Of a stretch of 64,000 nucleotides of DNA, positions 21,688 to 29,191 are shown piece after piece. The stretch lies in assembly GCA_018806915.1 (NCBI GenBank), contig JAGKQI010000102.1:558001-622000 (forward strand), given 5' to 3'. The notes under the pieces are model-generated. The model was not told where the DNA came from, ran no database searches, and saw nothing but the letters and a program-made list of their open reading frames with translations. This DNA is from Phytophthora colocasiae (taxonomy: Eukaryota; Oomycota; Peronosporomycetes; Peronosporales; Peronosporaceae). The translations under genes and the position numbers were made by a program. Each line of letters begins with the position of its first letter. Position 1 is the stretch's first letter.

Positions 21688-24291
21688 TGCGAGGATCGCA
21701 GTCCTGTTGAGCGCATAGCGCTGGTTGGCAGTGAGTCAACGTGTGGGCAAAGCTCACGTAACCCGAGTGACGCCGGTCATGGACCGTCACTGGATGCCGA
21801 TGGCATCGGGCCTTACCAGGCCGTGAACTGTGGGGCGGCACGTACTCCGTTGAGTGATACTGGTCGTGGACCAAGTCGATCGCTGAGTGTCTCTGACACT
21901 GGACCTGTTACGGTCATTGATTGTGCAGCGGCACGTACTCCGCTGAGCGGCATCGGTCGTCGACCGAGTGGATCGCTGAGTGTCCCTGACACTGGGCCGA
22001 GAGAGGCCGAAACTTGTGCGACGGCACGTACTCCGTCGAGTAGACGATCTTCGGCTAGGCGAAGACGTCGTAAGGCCCTTCGGGCGAGACGCTCTGCGTC
22101 TGAGTCATCCGTGACGTCAAGTGCCGACGCACCGGAGGGCTGTGGGCAGCTATACACTCTGGTTGATGGAGTGGGCGGTAGTGCCGAAGGCAGTGTCCTG
22201 CTGGACGACTTGCCAAGTGTTGACAAGCTCCTTGAGCTAGAAGAGATGTCCTTCGCCGACTTTGGCGATGCCTTGAAGGCTGGCGAATTCGCCGAGGTGG
22301 TCATCGTTCGACCTGAGGAGGAGTTAAACTCGTCGTCCCTCGTTGACGAGTCCGTCTTGGCCGAAGTCAAGAAGGCGTTGAATGCCAGGAGTGGATCGGA
22401 GATCCTCAAGAATCCCTCGGATCCCTTCCACTCCTTGCTGAAGGAATATGGAGACGTTGTCTCGAAGGAACCACCGAGTGGCCTGCCTCCCGACCGAGGC
22501 GTTCGTCATGAGATCGACTTAGTTCCCGGAACTAAATACTGCGTGACCCGGCAGTGGCCTCTTCCTAAAGAGCAATGCGACGTCATTGACGCCTTCTTCC
22601 GTGCGAAGCACGCGGCGGGTCTCGTGCGCGAGAGCAAGTCTCCGCATTCCGCGCCAACGTTCTGTGTCAGAAAGCCGAATGGCAAGTGGCGTATCGTTCA
22701 CGCTTTTAACAAGCTCAACGCTGCCACGATTCCGGCGCAGACGCCGATTCCTAGGAAGGATGTTCTTCAGAACAACATGGTGGGTTGCACCATGTACAGT
22801 GCGCTCGACTTAGTCGATGGGTACTATCAGCTGCTCATGCGAGCCAGTGATATTCCGCTTACAGCGGTGAGCACCCCGAGCGGTATGCTCTGGGAGTGGC
22901 TCGTCATGCCCCAAGGGCTCTCGAACGCGCCCGCAACGTTCAATCGTCTAGTGACGCAGCTGTTCAGGCCCCTGCGGGCATTCGCACAAACGTACTTTGA
23001 CGACGTGTTCGTCCACAGTCAGGCCGAACACGGCAAGACTGACGTTGAGGTGCACGTGGAACACGTGAGAGCTGTGCTCGAGTGCATGCGCACGAACAAG
23101 TTGTACGCCAACGCAGACAAGTGCGTCTTTGGCGCGGAAGAAATCCCCTTCCTAGGGTGCTTCATTGGGAAGCATGGCCTTCGTGCTGATCCAGCAAAGG
23201 TCAAGGCCATTGTGGATTGGCCGGTTCCCTTGAACCAGAAGGACTTGCGTAAGTGGCTGGGCTTGGCCAACTACTTGCACAAGTATAGCGAGAACTACGC
23301 TGAGTTGGCTCGGCCACTGACGGATCTCCTTAAGAAGGATGCCGAGTGGGTATGGCGTGCCGAGCACGAGAATGCGTTCACTTGTATCAAGGATAGCCTG
23401 CTTCAGGCACCGATACTGGCGCTGCCAGACCCCGCTCGTCCGTTTATCGTCGTCTGTGACGCCTCGGACTTTGCCATCGGCAGTGCTTTGCTACAAGCGG
23501 ACGCCGAAGGGCGCGAACGCGTCATTGCGTTTGAGTCTCGACAGCTCAAGGCTGCTGAGAAGAACTATCCAGTTCATGACAAGGAGCTACTTGCGATGAA
23601 GTACGCTCTCGTCAAATTCAGGGTTCACCTGCTCGGCTCCAAGCCGTTTGTGATCTACACGGATCATGCGTCACTACGCACAGCGACGCAGTCGCCTCAC
23701 CTCTCGCAGAGGATGGCCCGATGGCTCTCCTTCTTTGCGGAGTATAACTTCGAGGTGAAGTACAAGCCTGGCAGGCAGAACGTCCTCGCTGACGCGTTAT
23801 CACGTCGCCCGGACTATGAGTTATCTCATGTCACCTCGGTGACGTCGTCCGTGACGGACATGGTTCGAGCAGCGTACGCTCAGGACGACTCTTGTGTCGC
23901 GCTGCTCCAAGCTCTGGGGAGCGATGAGTTTAAAGACTCAAAGGTGACTCTGTCACGACGCCTAAAGGCGAGACTCCAACGCTACAGCCTGGAAGGCGGT
24001 CTGCTGTACTACAGCACGGGTCAGGATGACCCACCACGAGTGGTGGTTCCTCACGATGAGGATCTGAAGTACCGTATCCTCTATGAGGCCCACGACACAC
24101 CCACAGGCGGCCGCCTCGGTCGCGAGAAGACGTACGGCTCGGTGAGCTCCATGTACTGGTGGCCGAAGATGTACAAGTGGGTCAGCACATATGTGCGCAC
24201 GTGCGAGACGTGTCAGCGGGTTAAACCCTCGCCGCATGCGGCTGCGCCTTGGCGAGCTTACCTGTACCCTCTGGGTGTTGGCAGTCCATAA
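21688..24291 (+). CDS. pol: Reverse transcriptase-RNase H (and integrase zinc finger) of element B
   Basis: Open in the protease frame after TAG 21685; the first start-like codon is GTG 21823, from which residues are counted. A repeat-rich linker (residues 2-75) precedes RT: HEIDLVPGTKYC from 229, DLVDGYYQLLM, catalytic YFDD 391-394. RNase H: D546, E588, D614, D657. The integrase zinc finger starts at RILYEAHD; the expected second His is Arg (GGRLGR), while CETC is present. The frame is lost near 24249, where one T fewer than in the expected reading shifts it. Copies RNA to cDNA in the particle. Confidence 0.92.
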   Translation, partial: CEDRSPVERIALVGSESTCGQSSRNPSDAGHGPSLDADGIGPYQAVNCGAARTPLSDTGRGPSRSLSVSDTGPVTVIDCAAARTPLSGIGRRPSGSLSVPDTGPREAETCATARTPSSRRSSARRRRRKALRARRSASESSVTSSADAPEGCGQLYTLVDGVGGSAEGSVLLDDLPSVDKLLELEEMSFADFGDALKAGEFAEVVIVRPEEELNSSSLVDESVLAEVKKALNARSGSEILKNPSDPFHSLLKEYGDVVSKEPPSGLPPDRGVRHEIDLVPGTKYCVTRQWPLPKEQCDVIDAFFRAKHAAGLVRESKSPHSAPTFCVRKPNGKWRIVHAFNKLNAATIPAQTPIPRKDVLQNNMVGCTMYSALDLVDGYYQLLMRASDIPLTAVSTPSGMLWEWLVMPQGLSNAPATFNRLVTQLFRPLRAFAQTYFDDVFVHSQAEHGKTDVEVHVEHVRAVLECMRTNKLYANADKCVFGAEEIPFLGCFIGKHGLRADPAKVKAIVDWPVPLNQKDLRKWLGLANYLHKYSENYAELARPLTDLLKKDAEWVWRAEHENAFTCIKDSLLQAPILALPDPARPFIVVCDASDFAIGSALLQADAEGRERVIAFESRQLKAAEKNYPVHDKELLAMKYALVKFRVHLLGSKPFVIYTDHASLRTATQSPHLSQRMARWLSFFAEYNFEVKYKPGRQNVLADALSRRPDYELSHVTSVTSSVTDMVRAAYAQDDSCVALLQALGSDEFKDSKVTLSRRLKARLQRYSLEGGLLYYSTGQDDPPRVVVPHDEDLKYRILYEAHDTPTGGRLGREKTYGSVSSMYWWPKMYKWVSTYVRTCETCQRVKPSPHAAAPWRAYLYPLGVGSP
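21826..22047 (+). repeat. 93-bp in-frame tandem repeat in element B pol linker
   Basis: Two units (21826-21918, 21919-22011) and a partial third. Each encodes 31 residues of the form (N/D)C-x-AARTPLS...PS-x-SLSV-x-DTGP. A degenerate copy precedes it. It occupies the same protease-RT position as the palindrome cluster of A. Confidence 0.85.
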
Positions 24292-25376
24292 GTATGGACT
24301 TTGTGTTTGGCCTGCCGAAGGACTCGGCAGGCAACACGGGCGTGGTGGTCTTTGTTGACCGTCTGAGCAAGATGGCTCACCTAGCGGCTGTGCCGGACAC
24401 CGTCGATGGTGCTGGTACAGCGACGATCTTCATCGATCGGGTCTTCCGCCAGCATGGGCTGCCTGAGACCATTGTCTCGGATCGAGATCCCCGTTTCACG
24501 GGTCACTTCTGGACGTCCGTCTTCAAGGTGCTGGGCACTCGACTGGACATGTCCACGGCGGACCATCCGCAGACCGACGGTCAGACCGAACGCGTGAACC
24601 GCGTTCTGGAGGACATCCTCCGCAGCGTATGCGCTGAAACGCCGAAGCGTTGGAGCGCTATGCTCCCTCTCGTTGAGTTCTCCATGAACAATGCGGTGCA
24701 TGCCTCGACAGGCTTCACCCCGTTCTACGTGAACGGCCTTGCGCACCCGCGCGTTCCGCTCACTCCGCCACGCGGTAGCCTTAAGCTTGGTGGGGGAGAG
24801 GCTGTGCCGTCGCTCGACTCCGAGCTTGCTGATATCAGCCCTTCTGCTGTGCGTAAACAAGTCGATGACTTCCTCTCGGTGAGATTGAGCGTATTACGCC
24901 GTGTACGTGACGCGATGGCTGAAAGCCAAGACGTTCAGAAGGAACAAGCTGATACAAAAGGTAGAAGCAATGTATGGGAATTTAAGGTCGGTGACCAGGT
25001 TTTATTAAACGCTAAGAACCTACCTACACATGCAGTGTCAAGTGTCTTTAAGACGAAATTGCGTCCGCGTTTCATCGGACCATTTACGGTCGTGGCCAAG
25101 AAGGGCCTGGCATACACGCTTGACTTGCCAAAGCGGATGCGAACACACCCGGTGTTCTACGTCGGCTTGCTTAAGCCATATCGGGACCCCGCGGGGGTGA
25201 GCGCGGAGGCGCTGGCACCGACGACACGTGCCCAGGCTGCGTCATCTGCAGCAGCAACGTCACCTGACCTCGCAACTCAGCGAGCTGAAGCTCCTGCTGG
25301 TGCAGGCGAGCAGTCAGGGACTGAGGACCTTCGGAGCCAAGCTTTCATCCGGCTTTCAATCTCCTCCATGTCATGA
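24249..25376 (+). CDS. int: Integrase core of element B
   Basis: Catalytic D17 (SMDFVFG), D78 (SDRDPRF) and E114 (QTERVNR) with exact D(35)E spacing, numbered from 24249. GPF module: FIGPFTVVAKKGLAYTL, then HPVFYVGLLKPY. It follows RT-RNase H by a one-base frame change, most simply a mutation since there is no slippery heptamer. The tail after LLKPYRDP is Ala/Thr-rich and ends at 25376; the chromodomain is in another frame. The tail overlaps the 3' end of an antisense ORF. Confidence 0.9.
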   Translation: MASLPVPSGCWQSISMDFVFGLPKDSAGNTGVVVFVDRLSKMAHLAAVPDTVDGAGTATIFIDRVFRQHGLPETIVSDRDPRFTGHFWTSVFKVLGTRLDMSTADHPQTDGQTERVNRVLEDILRSVCAETPKRWSAMLPLVEFSMNNAVHASTGFTPFYVNGLAHPRVPLTPPRGSLKLGGGEAVPSLDSELADISPSAVRKQVDDFLSVRLSVLRRVRDAMAESQDVQKEQADTKGRSNVWEFKVGDQVLLNAKNLPTHAVSSVFKTKLRPRFIGPFTVVAKKGLAYTLDLPKRMRTHPVFYVGLLKPYRDPAGVSAEALAPTTRAQAASSAAATSPDLATQRAEAPAGAGEQSGTEDLRSQAFIRLSISSMS

Positions 25377-25794
25377 GCGAGACGGGCATGCGAATGCCAA
25401 ACACTCTCGACGTTCCCTTGAAGGGACTGAGTCTGACTCTGGAGAGTACCGATCGAGTGATCGAGTTGGTACCAGGCGCGATGCGACAGATAGCGCTCGT
25501 CACACTCATCGAGTACGGCGTTCCGCAGCGAATCGGCCTCCTCCGTCGTTGCTCGATGAGCAGGGGACTCCCCACTACCACGTGGAGCGCCTGATGGCGC
25601 GGCGTCGCCACCGTAGTCAAAACCAGTATCTGGTGAAGTGGCGTGGATATCCTCATTCCCAAAACTCGTGGGAGTTTGAAGGGCCCCTGAGGCAGGACTG
25701 CCCTGACGTCGTGGACGCTTTTGATCGCGAAGATCGGGGGCGCCCGAAGGGCTCGAGGTCGACCACTCGGTCGACACCCGCTTCTCACCACTAG
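25228..25794 (+). CDS. Integrase linker and chromodomain of element B
   Basis: The supported part is the C-terminal half: a chromodomain at residues 116-167 (about 25573-25729) with the aromatic cage pattern YHVERL, YLVKWRGY and NSWEF. In gypsy chromoviruses this module tethers integrase to modified histones. The upstream linker is polar and disordered. A frame change from the integrase core is needed somewhere in 25228-25376. The region is antisense to a coiled-coil ORF. Confidence 0.8.
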   Translation: MPRLRHLQQQRHLTSQLSELKLLLVQASSQGLRTFGAKLSSGFQSPPCHERDGHANAKHSRRSLEGTESDSGEYRSSDRVGTRRDATDSARHTHRVRRSAANRPPPSLLDEQGTPHYHVERLMARRRHRSQNQYLVKWRGYPHSQNSWEFEGPLRQDCPDVVDAFDREDRGRPKGSRSTTRSTPASHH

Positions 25795-26203
25795 TGTGAG
25801 AAGCTGACGGACTAGCAGCCGAGCTCAGGCTCTGGTCCGTGGCTGGCACAGCCAGCGAGTCTCCCTCGGAGACTGAAGGAGCATCCTGCGAAGCAGGGAT
25901 AGTGGCCTGAGAGGCGGGAGCCACTGCCGTCGTGTGACGAGGAAAGCGGCCGGGCCGCACGCGTATCTTCGCGTACTGGAAGAGTAGACCTCGGGCGAGG
26001 CGGACGTCCACCTCGGCGCAGCTCTCCATGAGCCGGTCAAACGACGCGAGCTTCCGTGAAGCCTCGGCCCAGGTGGCCACATGGACCATGTAGTCCCGGG
26101 TGGTCTCTCCGGTTTGGAGCAGGAGTGGATAAGTCCTCATCTGAGGCACAGACTCCCGTCGTCGTTGCTTATCTAAGCGTTGCCGATACTCGGCAGTGTG
26201 CAC
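25277..26203 (-). CDS. Antisense ORF 2 of element B (coiled coil)
   Basis: 308 aa, function unknown. The N-terminal half has a helical, RDY-containing segment (residues 24-80), then a disordered Ser/Pro region with NLS-like KRPRR (162-166), then a predicted coiled coil (222-290). The coiled coil lies at 25334-25540, opposite the integrase-chromodomain linker of the sense strand. It follows antisense ORF 1 by only 10 bp in a different frame, so the two could be one gene broken by a frameshift or joined by splicing. Sense ORFs are short in 25795-26213, which favours antisense coding here. Confidence 0.55.
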   Translation of the reverse strand: MHTAEYRQRLDKQRRRESVPQMRTYPLLLQTGETTRDYMVHVATWAEASRKLASFDRLMESCAEVDVRLARGLLFQYAKIRVRPGRFPRHTTAVAPASQATIPASQDAPSVSEGDSLAVPATDQSLSSAASPSASHTSGEKRVSTEWSTSSPSGAPDLRDQKRPRRQGSPASGALQTPTSFGNEDIHATSPDTGFDYGGDAAPSGAPRGSGESPAHRATTEEADSLRNAVLDECDERYLSHRAWYQLDHSIGTLQSQTQSLQGNVESVWHSHARLAHDMEEIESRMKAWLRRSSVPDCSPAPAGASAR

Positions 26204-26213
26204 ACCTGCGGGG

Positions 26214-27185
26214 TCAGGAAACGCTCCTGGAGCCCTGTCGCTGCTGAGTCTCAGCCACCGTACGTGGAGGATTGCCTATGGCGTAACCATGCAGGTTTGG
26301 CTGCGCCATCAACTGCTTCACCTGCTCGGCAGGGTCGCGAGGCTCGAAGCCGTAGTCGCGCCGCGACGAAGTCCCCACGATGTCCCGTTGGACCGGTCGA
26401 CGTGACTCTGGAGCACCGCTCATGGAAGCCTCCTGTGCCTCATCCAGAGGGTTGGTGATCGCGTCTTCGACTCCCTTGAGTGACTCTGGCTCATCGCGAG
26501 CAGGAAGCGGTGGTGCGTTGCGCAACGCGTTGAGCACGAGGCTCGAAGGTCCCTCCGGGAACGGATTGGGCTGCCGCAGCTGCCGAGGAATTGAATACCG
26601 ACGCGGATCGCGTGGAGAGCGCAGCTCAGTTCGGGTCGTCCGAGGGCTCGCAGGAGCAGGAGACGCATGGGCATCGCAATTTTCTGACTCCTCGTAGTCC
26701 ACTTCGACCTCGCCTTCCTCCGTAGGAGAGCGACGTGGGTCGCGCGTCGGCGACGCTGTCGTGTACTCGAAGGGTGAGCCACCGCTACCACTTGACGTCG
26801 GGCTGGCCTTGAACATCGCTCCGTAGCGAAGGCGAGACGCCGCGAAATACTCCGAAACGGAGAGCGTGAGAGGAGCCGAGGGCTCAGACCGGAAAGCGCT
26901 GAGGCGCTGGGGCGTAGACGCCTGGTCACTGGACACCTCAGGAGCGGTTGGCTCGCTGGGGAGAATTGGAGAATGTGCTCGTTGAGCCAGCGCGCCCGCG
27001 CACTCTCGTTGAGAGATTTCTTTTATCGGAAAGTTGCCGGTGACAGGCCTTGACAAGGCAGTTATATCTACAGTTGTAGATACTCCGTATCCACGGTTTG
27101 GTGGGGGAGGGTGTAACAGGGTTACACGGCGCTGCGCGCCTTGGCTACAATAGGTGTGGTATACACCATCCAGGTCACAAGTCAC
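26214..27185 (-). CDS. Antisense ORF 1 of element B, starting in the 3' LTR
   Basis: 323 aa, function unknown. The first ATG lies inside the 3' LTR (27183-27185) and the first 25 residues are LTR-encoded; the next Met is at residue 124. Motifs shared with the antisense ORF of A, in order: LSVSEY (108-113), EEGEVEVDYEE (156-166), and a GY-x-x-x-x-P segment near the end. The rest is Ser/Pro/Arg-rich with DPRR repeats. No sense gene occupies 25795-27111. Confidence 0.55.
   Translation of the reverse strand: MTCDLDGVYHTYCSQGAQRRVTLLHPPPPNRGYGVSTTVDITALSRPVTGNFPIKEISQRECAGALAQRAHSPILPSEPTAPEVSSDQASTPQRLSAFRSEPSAPLTLSVSEYFAASRLRYGAMFKASPTSSGSGGSPFEYTTASPTRDPRRSPTEEGEVEVDYEESENCDAHASPAPASPRTTRTELRSPRDPRRYSIPRQLRQPNPFPEGPSSLVLNALRNAPPLPARDEPESLKGVEDAITNPLDEAQEASMSGAPESRRPVQRDIVGTSSRRDYGFEPRDPAEQVKQLMAQPNLHGYAIGNPPRTVAETQQRQGSRSVS
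27101..27111 (+). other. Polypurine tract of element B
   Basis: GTGGGGGAGGG immediately before the 3' LTR; plus-strand DNA primer site. Confidence 0.8.
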
Positions 27186-27523
27186 AGATCCGTGTACGAC
27201 ACATAGTGTTTCTCACACGTCACATATGTAGCCAGTTGCTGGCTGTTAGCTCAGAGCCACACATTACATTTGATTAGGATTTAGTATGTTAGATACTAAA
27301 TCCGTTACATTCAGGATTAGGGCAATAAAATAAATAAAAATCAGTTTGCATTTTACATAATTAGTGTTAGTTCCTTTATTATAGGGGCACTGATTGTGAG
27401 AGTCCCGTATTTAGTGGACTACTTGGTTCTTGTATAGAACCGAAGGCTAGTGCCCTGCAAGCAGGACTCTACGAGTCAACCCAACTTCCTCTGTGCCGTG
27501 CACACCTACGCAGCCCCGCTGCA
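27112..27523 (+). repeat. 3' LTR of element B (412 bp)
   Basis: One difference from the 5' LTR (A at 27118). Also supplies the ATG of antisense ORF 1. Confidence 0.97.
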
Positions 27524-27528
27524 GTTGA
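27524..27528. repeat. Target-site duplication of element B, right copy (GTTGA)
   Basis: Pairs with 19637-19641. Confidence 0.96.
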
Positions 27529-28046
27529 AGCCGTACGTGCAGCACGGACTACCTAGGGTTGGTAGTCCGACTGAGGAGTGCGAGAGGCCTGGAAGGCCTT
27601 CTCGAGACCGTCGACACGGTCGATCAACCGGTTCACTCTCGTCCCAAGACCGGACGAGAGGTTCGAGGCAGTCTGAGCTGCCTCGCAGACCTCAGCACGG
27701 AGGACACGAACCTCCTGCTTCAGAGCCGCTATCTCAGCGCTCTGTGTCTGCTCCAGCGCAGCAACTCGATCGTGCAGGGCACGATCGTCATGGTCATAGC
27801 GTTGACCATGCGGAGGGAGTGTTCCCACCCCCTCCGCCGCCGTTGCGCGACGCGCGTGGAGCGATCCGCTGGATTGTGGAGCGGATCGTGGCTCATAAGA
27901 GAACGAACTCTCAAGGGGTTCGTTTTCGTATTCGTTGGAGAGGATTTCCTCCCCATCGAGATACATGGGAGCCGCGGAACGTCCTGATGGAGGACGTTCC
28001 GGAAATGGTGAGGGCGTACGAAGCCCACCATAACTTGCAGGGTTAA
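27524..28046 (+). CDS. int: Integrase C-terminus and chromodomain of element A (3' part of the split gene)
   Basis: Continues the integrase frame of 18516-19641. LKPYVQH completes the C-terminal module, then a polar linker of about 100 residues leads to a chromodomain at about 27850-28020: WIVERIVAHKR, FRIRWRGF, DTWEPRNVL, stop TAA at 28044-28046. The linker is opposite the antisense coiled coil. A 10-bp perfect stem at 27976-28000 lies within the chromodomain codons. Confidence 0.87.
27553..27966 (-). CDS. Antisense coiled-coil ORF of element A
   Basis: 137 aa. Residues 61-124 show a heptad pattern (DRVAALEQT, EIAALKQEVRVLRAEV, VNRLIDRVDGLEKAF), at about 27595-27786 opposite the sense linker. 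It is probably the C-terminal part of the antisense protein that begins at 29090, in a different frame; the join (frameshift, splice or mutation) is unresolved. Element B has a coiled coil at the equivalent place. Confidence 0.5.
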   Translation of the reverse strand: MYLDGEEILSNEYENEPLESSFSYEPRSAPQSSGSLHARRATAAEGVGTLPPHGQRYDHDDRALHDRVAALEQTQSAEIAALKQEVRVLRAEVCEAAQTASNLSSGLGTRVNRLIDRVDGLEKAFQASRTPQSDYQP

Positions 28047-29090
28047 ACCAGTGCTGCGGTCAGCCACAGCACTCGGAGCTTCGCGTGGCACAATGCGACC
28101 ACGGAGTTCCTTGATGTGATCGGGTACACGGACGACCGTGTACCCCAGGAGATCACTTTCGGTGAGGCGTGTTGCCAAGGGTGGGCAACACGGACAGGGT
28201 GTGCCAAAGGGAACGGCACATGGGATCCCCGCTTCCATGGACTGATCATGGAGGCGTTCACACTTACCACGTGTAGTGTAAGTGTAGTAGCGATCGCGAG
28301 CTGCAGCAACGCGATCGCGATATGCCTTCGGGTCTTTGTTGAAGTTATCAACAAAGGCGTTCCACGACTGACAAAGTGCCTGCCACTCTGGCACTTTGCT
28401 CTTGCGCGAAGTCTTCTTCGCTGCATAGTATCGGAGCTCGTGGAAGAGCCCGATATAGTAGTCGCGTCTTTGAGTCTCGGACTCAAAGACAACCTTAGCG
28501 GCGACGTCGTCGTCGTTGATACTGTTGCATGAGTACAACAGTATCGGGTTCGGTGGTGAACTAGCACCGAACCGGTCATGGATTTCTGCCTCAGTAGGCA
28601 TCCATGGTGTGCGCACTGGCGGATCAGTGCGCGGTGCAGTGAGCGCCCTCGACATGGAGGACGCTTCATCATCACTGCGCGGACGCTTCGAGCTTGAAGC
28701 GTCCGAGGCCTCATCACGAGGTCGTCGAGATCCCACGGGTGGGTCTGACGTGTCTTCAGACGAAGACACGGGAGCGGGAGCCTTGACATCAACCTCCCCC
28801 TCCTCGACATCCTCCTCGTAGTCGAGGATGTCTTCGTAGTCCTCTCCAAAGAGTTCTTTGAGAGGGACAGCAGGATTCTTAATCTCTGCTAGAGAAGAAG
28901 ACTTCTTCTTCTTCTCATGCTTCTCCTTATGGAGAGCATGGTACTTGGTGACAGAGAGCTTCTCTGTCGGACCGCTGGAAGCAGCAGTGCTAGTGAGCAC
29001 TGCTGAGGTCGTTGTTCCTGCTGCAGAGGCAGCAGGTGAGGCTTGCGCGTCCGCAGTAGCGGACGGAGACGTGGGCGTTGGCGAGTCCAT
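27729..29090 (-). CDS. Antisense ORF of element A
   Basis: 453 aa, function unknown, ATG 102 bp inside the 3' LTR. In order: Ala/Ser/Thr-rich start, LSVTKY (45-50), Lys-rich HKEKHEKKKK (54-63), acidic patch with EEGEVDV (96-102), NLS-like KRPR (135-138), a helical, Trp/Tyr-rich segment (200-272), a Cys cluster (C277, C291, C299, C301, C302), then LLGYTVVRVP (314-323). LSV-x-x-Y and EEGEV-x-V recur with similar spacing in B. After about residue 345 the sequence loses character, so true coding probably moves to the frame of the coiled coil. Antisense ORFs at this position are known in plant Tat-lineage gypsy elements; homology is not claimed. Confidence 0.6.
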   Translation of the reverse strand: MDSPTPTSPSATADAQASPAASAAGTTTSAVLTSTAASSGPTEKLSVTKYHALHKEKHEKKKKSSSLAEIKNPAVPLKELFGEDYEDILDYEEDVEEGEVDVKAPAPVSSSEDTSDPPVGSRRPRDEASDASSSKRPRSDDEASSMSRALTAPRTDPPVRTPWMPTEAEIHDRFGASSPPNPILLYSCNSINDDDVAAKVVFESETQRRDYYIGLFHELRYYAAKKTSRKSKVPEWQALCQSWNAFVDNFNKDPKAYRDRVAAARDRYYTYTTRGKCERLHDQSMEAGIPCAVPFGTPCPCCPPLATRLTESDLLGYTVVRVPDHIKELRGRIVPREAPSAVADRSTGLTLQVMVGFVRPHHFRNVLHQDVPRLPCISMGRKSSPTNTKTNPLRVRSLMSHDPLHNPADRSTRVAQRRRRGWEHSLRMVNAMTMTIVPCTIELLRWSRHRALR

Positions 29091-29181
29091 TGCGAAATGA
29101 ACTCGGATTTCTCTTGGGAACTTGACGGTCTTGTCAAGTTCTGTTGATTGACGTATCGAGACCGATACGTCGAATCTTAAC
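29091..29181. other. Short non-coding stretch before polypurine tract of A
   Basis: No gene. Contains small inverted repeats (CTTGACGGTCTTGTCAAG; CGTATCGAGACCGATACG) and would be the 5' flank of the antisense ORF. Confidence 0.5.
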
Positions 29182-29191
29182 GGGGGGATGG
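29182..29191 (+). other. Polypurine tract of element A
   Basis: GGGGGGATGG directly before the 3' LTR (one T interrupts the purines). Confidence 0.75.

Larger units (their letters stand above)
19642..27523 (+). mobile_element. Element B: Ty3/gypsy chromodomain LTR retrotransposon nested in A
   Basis: 7882 bp, same orientation as A. 412-bp LTRs differ only at LTR position 7 (G at 19648, A at 27118). It has a PBS, gag, frameshift cassette, protease-RT-RNase H, integrase, chromodomain, antisense ORFs and a polypurine tract. Pol is interrupted by one TAG, two frame changes and a His-to-Arg change in the integrase zinc finger. It is related to A by protein but shares little nucleotide sequence, so a different family. 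Confidence 0.97.

Noticed and set aside
24240..24260. Programmed frameshift between RNase H and integrase in element B
   Set aside because: No slippery heptamer or hairpin; simply one T fewer than the frame needs.
26056..26697. Plus-strand ORFs of 63-105 aa between chromodomain and 3' LTR of B
   Set aside because: Short, overlapping, without motifs; shadows of the longer antisense frames.
28043..28849. 268-aa minus-strand ORF in A overlapping the 453-aa antisense ORF
   Set aside because: Arg/Thr-rich shadow frame; the 453-aa frame has the motifs shared with B and ordered composition.
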